NCBI GenBank assembly: GCA_013215025.1
Contig: JABSRR010000031.1
Location: 9,396 to 21,145, forward strand
Source of the DNA: Pseudomonadales bacterium
GTDB taxonomy: Bacteria > Pseudomonadota > Gammaproteobacteria > Pseudomonadales > DT-91
Reading direction: 5' to 3'
DNA length: 11,750 nt
Shown here: positions 7,086 through 11,750 of the stretch, one piece after another
Layout of the letters: every line of letters begins with the position of its first letter
Position numbering within the stretch: the stretch's first letter is position 1
The notes under the pieces: generated by a model
Told to the model about the DNA's origin: nothing
What the model saw: only the letters and a program-made list of their open reading frames with translations
The model's database searches: none
Made by a program: the position numbers and the translations under genes

Positions 7086-7991
7086 CTAAAGGCGAAGTGC
7101 TTGCGTATGCGGTATATTGTGCGCATCAAACCGCTCGATAGCAAATGCTATCAGGCTTGGAATATCCCTGTCTGCTGTCGCAGGGGGTATAGCTTGACCC
7201 AGTAGCTGCAATACCTTAATCAAATTGTCATACGCGAGACCGTTGTCAATGGCTGGTGCATGGTTCTGCTTGCTGAGCTTATTGCCTTTGGCATCAACAA
7301 TGATCGGTAAATGAAGATAGTTAGGTAGAGGCTGATCTGCAGCAGCTAGTTCGCTATACAAGGCTAGCTGTTTTGCGGTGCTAGAGATAAGATCAATTCC
7401 CCTCACCACATCACTAATGCCGGTGGCAATATCGTCGACAACGACGGCTAATTGATAGGCCCATAAACCGTCTTTGCGCTTGATAATAAAGTCGTGATAA
7501 CTATTGCTTGTCTCAGCAGCTTGCTGACCCTGCAGTTGATCAAAAAAACTGGGCAGTTGGTTTGGCGCTAAAAACCGGATTGCTGCTGCATCTTGCGGGC
7601 TAGGCTGATGTTTTAGGCAATGTCGGTCGTAGCCGTTATTAAGCTGTTTAAGCCTTTGGCGATTACAGTTACAGCGGTAGGCTTTTTGCCTATCGAACAG
7701 CTGGTCAAGTGCTGCCTGATAATGTGAAGATTGGCGAGACTGGTAAACAACCTCGCCATCCCAGCGTAAGCCATGTGCCAGCAAGCTTTGTATGATCTGT
7801 TCAGTGGCGCCTTGTTGTTCGCGAGGCGGATCTATGTCTTCAATTCTTAGCTGCCAGTTGCCGTTATGTGACTTACTGATAAGAAAGCTGGCGACGGCGG
7901 TCAGTAAAGAGCCAAAATGCAGAGGGCCGGAAGGGCTGGGAGCGAATCTGCCTGAATACAGTGCTTGTGATAAAGGGCTTGAAGCAGGCAA
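7086..7991 (-). CDS. gluQ: Glutamyl-Q tRNA(Asp) synthetase
   Basis: GluQRS activates glutamate and attaches it to the queuosine at position 34 of tRNA-Asp. It is a truncated glutamyl-tRNA synthetase without the anticodon-binding domain. The 301-residue length fits. The Rossmann catalytic core opens with SGRFAPSPSGPLHFGS (13-28, HIGH-class motif). The LRIEDIDPPRE segment follows at 48-58 and KLSKQ (238-242) replaces KMSKS. The zinc site Cys107, Cys109, Tyr121, Cys125 has exactly the Cys-X-Cys-X11-Tyr-X3-Cys spacing I recall for E. coli YadB. Start: the only reasonable codon is TTG at 7991, 15 nt after dksA, with no evident Shine-Dalgarno, suggesting low or coupled translation. dksA-gluQ is a widely conserved pair. 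Confidence 0.95.
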   Translation of the reverse strand: MPASSPLSQALYSGRFAPSPSGPLHFGSLLTAVASFLISKSHNGNWQLRIEDIDPPREQQGATEQIIQSLLAHGLRWDGEVVYQSRQSSHYQAALDQLFDRQKAYRCNCNRQRLKQLNNGYDRHCLKHQPSPQDAAAIRFLAPNQLPSFFDQLQGQQAAETSNSYHDFIIKRKDGLWAYQLAVVVDDIATGISDVVRGIDLISSTAKQLALYSELAAADQPLPNYLHLPIIVDAKGNKLSKQNHAPAIDNGLAYDNLIKVLQLLGQAIPPATADRDIPSLIAFAIERFDAHNIPHTQALRL

Positions 7992-7998
7992 GGGTTAG

Positions 7999-8016
7999 GC
8001 GCGGTATTAGCCGCGC
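7999..8016 (-). promoter_or_regulatory. GC-rich hairpin across the dksA stop codon, before gluQ
   Basis: On the minus strand GCGCGG (8016-8011) pairs with CCGCGC (8004-7999) around the loop CTAATA, which contains the dksA stop codon. No T run follows, so it is not a standard terminator. It occupies most of the short space in which a gluQ ribosome site would lie. Confidence 0.4.
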
Positions 8017-8438
8017 TCTTGTTTTTCTTTGATTTCAGCTAAAGTTTTGCAGTCAATACATAGGTCTGCAGTTGGCCGCGCTTCAAGACGTTTGATGCCG
8101 ATTTCTACACCGCAGGCATCACACCAGCCGTAGTCACCTTGTTCAATCTTTTCTAGTGTTTTTTCAATTTTCTTAATCAGCTTACGCTCACGATCACGAG
8201 TGCGAAGCTCTAAGCTAAATTCTTCTTCTTGGGTAGCACGATCAGCGGGGTCAGGAAAGTTTGCCGCTTCATCTTTCATATGCGTAACGGTACGGTCAAC
8301 TTCACCGCGTAACTCATCACGCCATGCATTTAAAATCTGTTTGAAATGGTCCAGCTGTTTATCCGACATATACTCCTCACCTTTTTTAGGTTTGTAAGGT
8401 GTGAAGTTTTTGAACTGGTTATCTTTTTTTGTTGGCAT
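8007..8438 (-). CDS. dksA: RNA polymerase-binding transcription factor DksA
   Basis: DksA enters the secondary channel of RNA polymerase and, with ppGpp, tunes rRNA, amino acid and stress promoters. The 143-residue protein has an N-terminal helix, a coiled coil (about 33-105) whose tip carries the two functional Asp, D63 and D66, in [16 protein letters not shown]-terminal zinc finger follows with Cys106, Cys109, Cys127 and Cys130 (WCDAC ... LCIDC). All key residues of classical four-Cys DksA are present. The start ATG at 8438 is preceded by TGAG about 9 nt away. It is the first gene of the run towards cbrB. No clear sigma-70 promoter stands out upstream, but a 7-bp inverted repeat lies 50 bp ahead. 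Confidence 0.96.
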   Translation of the reverse strand: MPTKKDNQFKNFTPYKPKKGEEYMSDKQLDHFKQILNAWRDELRGEVDRTVTHMKDEAANFPDPADRATQEEEFSLELRTRDRERKLIKKIEKTLEKIEQGDYGWCDACGVEIGIKRLEARPTADLCIDCKTLAEIKEKQERG

Positions 8439-8487
8439 TCATCAATCTCAATTAAATACAATAAATCTGGCGCGCTCTGAGATACGC

Positions 8488-8509
8488 TTAAGCATGCGAT
8501 TGTGCTTAA
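8488..8509. repeat. Inverted repeat TTAAGCA-N8-TGCTTAA in the dksA upstream region
   Basis: Perfect 7-bp arms flank an 8-bp spacer between the divergent dksA and aminotransferase genes, about 50 bp ahead of the dksA start. It could be an operator or a leader hairpin. There is no T run to make it a terminator. Confidence 0.4.
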
Positions 8510-8635
8510 AACCAAACAAGTAAATGCACAAGAATGCTGTAATTTGCTCGTCCCGATCTGTGAGACAAGGGCGAAATTGTAGAACGAAATCAGTAAAAGT
8601 CAAAGCTTTTGATCATATCCCTTGCCACTAAGCAC

Positions 8636-8644
8636 TGATACAAT
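8636..8644 (+). promoter_or_regulatory. Probable extended -10 promoter of the aminotransferase gene
   Basis: TGATACAAT matches the extended -10 form TGnTATAAT with one mismatch, and no good -35 is seen at the usual spacing. Transcription would begin near 8651, leaving a leader of about 40 nt. Confidence 0.45.
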
Positions 8645-8689
8645 AAACGATTATGTCCAGCTGGCAGAAAATTATAGGTTGTTGTTTTC

Positions 8690-9847
8690 ATGTTGAAATT
8701 TGCACAAAGAGTTGAAGAAATTGAGCCGTTTCGTGTGGTTGAGGTGCTGGCAGAAGCAAAAGCCATGGCTGCGCGCGGTATTGACGTTGTGCATATGGAG
8801 GCTGGCGAGCCAGATTTTGCCACCGCGCAGCCAATCATTGATGCGGCTAAACTTGCCCTTGACCAAGGCGCAACGTATTACACTGCAGCGACCGGCATCG
8901 AGCCGTTACGCATCAAATTAGCTGAGCTATATGCTGAGCGGCATAAGGTAAATATTGATCCACGTCGAATTATCATCACCCCTGGCGCCTCCGGTGCCTT
9001 GTTATTGGTAGCTTCATTATTGGTTAATCCTGGCGATGGTATCTTGCTGGCTGACCCTGGCTATCCCTGTAATCGACATTTTCTCCGCCTAGTTGAGGGT
9101 AGGGCGCAGTTAGTGCCGGTATCGGCTGCTGAACGATACCAATTAAATGCAAACAACGTGGCCAAACACTGGCAGCCGAATACTATCGGTGCAATGGTGG
9201 CATCGCCGGCCAACCCTACCGGCGAAGTGATTCGTAAACCAGAGTTAGCGGCGCTATATGCTGCGGTGCAAGAGCGCTCAGGGCATTTGATCGTGGATGA
9301 GATTTATCACGGCTTAACTTTTGAACAGCCTGCAAGCTCAATTTTAGAAATCACGCAAGATGCTTTCGTGATCAACAGCTTTTCCAAATACTTTGGCATG
9401 ACCGGCTGGCGATTAGGGTGGTTGGTTGCCCCAGATGCTGCAGTTGAACCGCTCGAACGCCTAGCGCAAAATCTATTTATCTCGATGTCTACCATGGCGC
9501 AGTATGGTGCGCTTGCAGGTTTTGAGCCTGAAACAAAGGCAGTGCTAGAACAACGCAAAGAGATTTTTAAGTCTCGACGAGACTTTTTGTTACCCGCTTT
9601 ACAGTCTATAGGTTTTGACATTCCGTCCACGCCGGAGGGAGCATTTTATATATATGCCAATATTGAAAAATTTGGTATGGATAGCATGACATTTTGTCAA
9701 AAAATGTTACGAGAGCATGCGGTAGCTATTACGCCAGGGGCAGACTTTGGTCAGTATCAGTCAGATAAACATGTGCGCTTTGCCTATACCACATCGATGG
9801 ACCAGCTTAAAAAAGGTATAGATAGATTAAAGTTAGCGCTTAGCTAA
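8690..9847 (+). CDS. Class I PLP-dependent aminotransferase (aspartate aminotransferase fold)
   Basis: This 385-residue cytoplasmic transaminase has the full fold-type I set: MEAGEPDF (36-43, substrate-binding loop), GASGAL (99-104, phosphate contact), NPTG (175-178), VDEIY with D203 (pyridine nitrogen), the Schiff-base lysine K233 in NSFSKYFGMTGWRLGW, and R363 in HVRFAYTTS for the substrate carboxylate. The substrate cannot be read from the sequence; aromatic, alanine or aspartate-like specificities are all possible. A related aminotransferase gene stands next to dksA in Pseudomonas, so the neighbourhood is conserved. It is divergent from dksA and convergent with the Rieske-like gene, with only 24 bp to it. 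The start ATG has a weak AGG about 11 nt upstream; the protein begins at the usual place for the family. Confidence 0.92.
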   Translation: MLKFAQRVEEIEPFRVVEVLAEAKAMAARGIDVVHMEAGEPDFATAQPIIDAAKLALDQGATYYTAATGIEPLRIKLAELYAERHKVNIDPRRIIITPGASGALLLVASLLVNPGDGILLADPGYPCNRHFLRLVEGRAQLVPVSAAERYQLNANNVAKHWQPNTIGAMVASPANPTGEVIRKPELAALYAAVQERSGHLIVDEIYHGLTFEQPASSILEITQDAFVINSFSKYFGMTGWRLGWLVAPDAAVEPLERLAQNLFISMSTMAQYGALAGFEPETKAVLEQRKEIFKSRRDFLLPALQSIGFDIPSTPEGAFYIYANIEKFGMDSMTFCQKMLREHAVAITPGADFGQYQSDKHVRFAYTTSMDQLKKGIDRLKLALS

Positions 9848-9878
9848 GCTTTAAAGAGGACGGTTTGAATTTTAAAGC
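9848..9878. terminator. Possible bidirectional terminator between convergent genes
   Basis: GCTTTAAA (9848-9855) and TTTAAAGC (9871-9878) form an 8-bp inverted repeat with a 15-nt loop, filling the gap between the two convergent stop codons. The stem is AT-rich and only partly tailed, so this is tentative. Confidence 0.35.
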
Positions 9879-10195
9879 GTAGCGAGAATAAAGCCTTCGG
9901 CGTTAATAACGATTTTTAGTGGCTGTAAAAATTTTCCTAAGCATGGGCCAGCAACGCATTTTCCATTCTCGATTAAAAACAAGGCACCATGAGTGGAGCA
10001 TTGAATCAAGCTGGCTTGATGATCTAAAAAATCATCTTCCTGCCATTCAAGCTCAATACCTAAGTGTGGGCATTGATTTTTATAAGCATACAGCTGTTGG
10101 TTTTTACGCACCAAAAACACACTGCCTAAATCCGCTGTTGAAAAACCTCGCGACTCTCCCTCATTAATCTCACTCTGGTGGCACAGTATTGTCAT
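9872..10195 (-). CDS. Rieske-type [2Fe-2S] ferredoxin-like protein
   Basis: This 107-residue protein has one Rieske domain. The cluster ligands are visible as CPHLG (C42, H44) and CSTHG (C66, H69), the standard C-X-H / C-X2-H pattern. The preceding beta strands carry SVFLVRKNQQLYAYKNQ. There is no signal peptide or membrane anchor, so it should be a soluble electron carrier or a small cofactor-binding subunit, resembling the ferredoxin components of oxygenases or the small subunit of nitrite reductase. No oxygenase or reductase partner is nearby, so its partner is unknown. It follows the TfoX-like gene by 26 bp in the same direction and is probably cotranscribed with it. The ATG lacks a clear Shine-Dalgarno sequence. 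Confidence 0.88.
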   Translation of the reverse strand: MTILCHQSEINEGESRGFSTADLGSVFLVRKNQQLYAYKNQCPHLGIELEWQEDDFLDHQASLIQCSTHGALFLIENGKCVAGPCLGKFLQPLKIVINAEGFILATL

Positions 10196-10221
10196 AGGCG
10201 ATAAGATTTTAAAGCGAAGAG

Positions 10222-10476
10222 TTAGTGCTTAATGCCGGCCTGTTGGCAAAGTTGGTTTTTTTCATCAGTCGTAAGGTCGTTCCAGTGTTTATTAAGCAAA
10301 GCACCATGTAAAGCATAAAGTAGAACTTTTGAGGTTTTTATGCCGCGCTGGTTTATCCGTAGATAGGCCTCAACGGCGCCGATTTCAGCTAGCTGCTCGG
10401 CATTGTTAATGCCAACAGTTTGCAGCCATAAAGCAGAGGTTCGCCCAATATTTGTTAGGCATAACAAGTCATCCAT
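10222..10476 (-). CDS. TfoX C-terminal domain-like protein
   Basis: It encodes about 84 residues if begun at MDDLLCLTNIG. The pattern LTNIGRTSALWLQTVGINNAEQLAEIGAVEAYLRI, then KVLLYALHGALLNKHWNDLTTDEKNQL, is that of the C-terminal helical domain of TfoX, which has a helix-hairpin-helix look. The TfoX N-terminal domain is absent, as in many stand-alone small proteins of this family. Full-length TfoX/Sxy promotes competence gene expression; the role of the isolated domain is not known to me. The open frame extends to 10581, but those 35 codons do not look coding, overlap the promoter and end in an A-rich leader motif, so I reject the longer form. GAG lies about 5 nt before the chosen ATG. Confidence 0.8.
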   Translation of the reverse strand: MDDLLCLTNIGRTSALWLQTVGINNAEQLAEIGAVEAYLRINQRGIKTSKVLLYALHGALLNKHWNDLTTDEKNQLCQQAGIKH

Positions 10477-10490
10477 AAACACTCGACCAA

Positions 10491-10507
10491 TTGTTATTGT
10501 TATTATT
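10491..10507 (-). promoter_or_regulatory. A-rich AAN repeat in the leader of the TfoX-like mRNA, candidate Hfq/Crc site
   Basis: The RNA strand reads AATAATAACAATAACAA, ending 14 nt before the start codon. It is of the same type as the blocks of the CrcZ-like RNA (AACAATAACAATAA) and would overlap or abut the ribosome site, where Hfq/Crc repress translation in Pseudomonas. Function is inferred. Confidence 0.5.
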
Positions 10508-10515
10508 GAATATGC

Positions 10516-10544
10516 TTGATATCGGATTATCCTAACTAAGTCAA
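10516..10544 (-). promoter_or_regulatory. Probable sigma-70 promoter of the TfoX-like / Rieske pair
   Basis: The minus strand has TTGACT (10544-10539), a 17-bp spacer and TATCAA (10521-10516). The -35 matches the consensus in 5 of 6 positions and the -10 in 4 of 6. The start would be near 10509, giving a leader of about 33 nt whose 5' half is the A-rich repeat. Confidence 0.55.
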
Positions 10545-10641
10545 ACCTTTGTGGTATGGTAGAGCCTATTTTCAACGTCAATGGTTAATGGTTGTTCCGC
10601 TGACGAAAGTTTCACGCTTGCGCTGCAAAAAGGGCGTTTAT

Positions 10642-11361
10642 ATGAAAGCATTGACCGAGCTGGAACAGCAGGCATTCGGTTTTTCACAATCTGCGTTGAT
10701 CGATTACCAAGAGTCAGGATGTCATTTTCAGCTGCACCAGGCTGTTTTGGATGATTATCTTTCTTTACAGCAAGAGCTCGAGAAACTTGGCTTTAATTTA
10801 CGCTTGGTAAGCGCCTACCGCAGCTATCATCGTCAATTAGACATCATTCGTGCAAAAGCGACAGGTCGAAGACCCGTTTTAAACGAGCTCTCGCAAATCC
10901 TTGATATTGAGCAGCTCAGTGATGAGACATTATTGCAATACATTATGCGATGGTCGGCCTTACCTGGCCTGTCTCGTCATCATTTTGGCAGTGATATCGA
11001 TGTTTTTGATGGCGCACAAATGCGCAAAGACCAAGTTCAACTAGTACCGTCTGAAGTTGAGCAAGGCGGCCCTTGTGAGGCAATGCATAATGCGCTTGAT
11101 CACATGATTGAGAGTAATAATAGCTTTGGCTTTTTTCGACCCTATGCTTTCGACAGTGGTGCTATTTCTCCTGAGCGGTGGCACCTAAGCCATGCTTCAA
11201 CTGCAAAACAATATGAGCAGTGTATCAATTCAAAAACGGTGTTAGCGTTATGGAAAGATTCAAATTTACCGTTATTGTCAGAAATAGAACCTCGAATCGA
11301 CGACATCCTCGATCGTTATGTAAAGATTCAGCGTGACAACTTACCCAATTGGCTGTGTTAG
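10642..11361 (+). CDS. M15 family (VanY/D-alanyl-D-alanine carboxypeptidase-like) zinc peptidase
   Basis: It encodes 239 residues. The M15B signature is present: SAYRS (57-61), SRHHFGSDID with zinc ligands H113 and D120, and PERWHLSH with catalytic E178 and third ligand H181. Such enzymes trim D-Ala from peptidoglycan peptides or act as LD-/DD-carboxypeptidases. Unusually, no signal peptide or lipobox is seen at the N-terminus (MKALTELEQQAFGFSQSAL), so either the protein works in the cytoplasm on recycled peptides or it leaves by another route. Start: ATG at 10642 has AAGGG about 8 nt upstream; an upstream in-frame ATG at 10549 would add 31 residues of unlikely composition lying over the divergent promoter. 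It is divergent from the TfoX-like gene and apparently a single-gene unit. Confidence 0.85.
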   Translation: MKALTELEQQAFGFSQSALIDYQESGCHFQLHQAVLDDYLSLQQELEKLGFNLRLVSAYRSYHRQLDIIRAKATGRRPVLNELSQILDIEQLSDETLLQYIMRWSALPGLSRHHFGSDIDVFDGAQMRKDQVQLVPSEVEQGGPCEAMHNALDHMIESNNSFGFFRPYAFDSGAISPERWHLSHASTAKQYEQCINSKTVLALWKDSNLPLLSEIEPRIDDILDRYVKIQRDNLPNWLC

Positions 11362-11390
11362 TGAGTTGATTTTTGTAAGACATTTCTCAA

Positions 11391-11434
11391 ATTTTGCGAT
11401 TTATGCGCCTTTTTAAGCCTAAATTCGGCAAAAT
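11391..11434. repeat. Imperfect inverted repeat after the M15 gene
   Basis: ATTTTGCGA (11391-11399) is matched by TCGGCAAAAT (11425-11434) with one extra G, separated by 25 bp. Just beyond, AAAAAATTCGTTTTTT forms an A/T stem with a TTCG loop. Either may end the M15 transcript, but neither is a classic terminator. Confidence 0.25.
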
Positions 11435-11467
11435 CACTTAAAAAATTCGTTTTTTAGCGCTTAAAAG

Positions 11468-11495
11468 TTGATTGTGGCAAAGAGTAAATTATACT
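11468..11495 (+). promoter_or_regulatory. Possible sigma-70 promoter of the gene at the right edge
   Basis: TTGATT (11468-11473), a 16-bp spacer and TATACT (11490-11495) are present. The -10 matches in 5 of 6 positions and the -35 in 4 of 6. The start near 11502 would leave a 100-nt leader. Confidence 0.4.
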
Positions 11496-11601
11496 TTCAA
11501 CGGTTTAGTATTAATGTTAGCTCGTAACAGAAGGTTGGTGTCACTGTTAGAGCTTAATTTTTCTAAATATTAAAATTATAAACTTTCAGTGGGGTGAGAC
11601 C

Positions 11602-11750
11602 TTGAGTGTTAAATTAATTGATAATGATGCCTTTTATGGCTATCGCGTTCGTCGAACAGTAGATGGTAAACTTTTCCAAGAGTATTTGTCTTTGAAAAAA
11701 GATGGCAAGCGAATGGGCCCTAAACTTCGTAAAGAAGTGCTCAAAACCGC
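11602..11750 (+). CDS. Unrecognised gene, 5' part only (basic, beta-rich N-terminus)
   Basis: The first 49 codons are present and the right edge cuts the gene. I read a TTG start with the strong ribosome site GGGGTGAG at 11591-11598; the frame upstream has no better start. The visible protein begins MSVKLIDNDAFYGYRVRRTVDGKLFQEYLSLKKDG and continues with many Lys and Arg. The YRVRR...GK...EY.SLKKDG pattern suggests a three-stranded sheet like the AP2 or integrase arm DNA-binding folds, but this is only a resemblance in pattern. I do not recognise the family and assign no function. Confidence 0.6.
   Translation, partial: MSVKLIDNDAFYGYRVRRTVDGKLFQEYLSLKKDGKRMGPKLRKEVLKT

Noticed and set aside
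8590..8866. Minus-strand frames over the aminotransferase start
   Set aside because: They lie antisense to the conserved N-terminus of the aminotransferase and show no family features.
10477..10581. Longer start for the TfoX-like protein (35 extra residues)
   Set aside because: The extra part is outside the domain and runs across a -35/-10 pair and the A-rich leader motif; the ATG at 10476 has a plausible ribosome site.
10549..10641. Longer start for the M15 peptidase (31 extra residues)
   Set aside because: No ribosome site for the upstream ATG, whereas AAGGG precedes the ATG at 10642; the added residues are not part of the family and are not a signal peptide.

Overview
The window carries the chromosomal block aminotransferase / dksA - gluQ - small membrane ORF - cbrA - cbrB - (RNA region) - pcnB - folK. 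From memory this is the order of the CbrAB locus in Pseudomonas. The proteins are clearly gammaproteobacterial, but the base composition is more AT-rich than typical Pseudomonas. I infer a relative in the broad Pseudomonadales/Cellvibrionales/Oceanospirillales area rather than Pseudomonas itself. No mobile element, tRNA, rRNA or CRISPR array is visible.

Minus-strand block, in transcription order: dksA (ppGpp co-regulator), gluQ (tRNA-Asp queuosine glutamylation), a 63-residue membrane protein, cbrA (sodium/solute-symporter-like sensor kinase), cbrB (sigma-54 activator), a 1-kb gap without protein genes, pcnB (poly(A) polymerase) and the 5' part of folK. From dksA to cbrB the gaps are 15, 9, 2 and 49 bp, so this looks like one transcription unit with local translational coupling. 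Right of dksA lie a plus-strand class I aminotransferase, a minus-strand pair (TfoX C-terminal-like protein, then a Rieske ferredoxin-like protein), a plus-strand M15 peptidase, and the start of an unrecognised plus-strand gene cut by the window end.

The most interesting part is the cbrB-pcnB gap (1547-2528), where Pseudomonas encodes the Hfq/Crc-sequestering RNA CrcZ. I see two consecutive modules on the minus strand. Each has TGTTAC/GTAACA half-sites, then about 110-120 bp downstream a strong -24/-12 sigma-54 promoter, then a short A-rich RNA full of AAN-type repeats, then a GC-rich hairpin with a T run. The predicted RNAs are about 127 and 79 nt, much shorter than the roughly 400-nt CrcZ I recall. 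The inferred circuit is that CbrA signals to CbrB, CbrB with sigma-54 RNA polymerase makes both RNAs, and the RNAs titrate the Hfq/Crc repressor. A matching A-rich repeat sits just upstream of the start codon of the TfoX-like gene in this same window and is a candidate target of that repressor.
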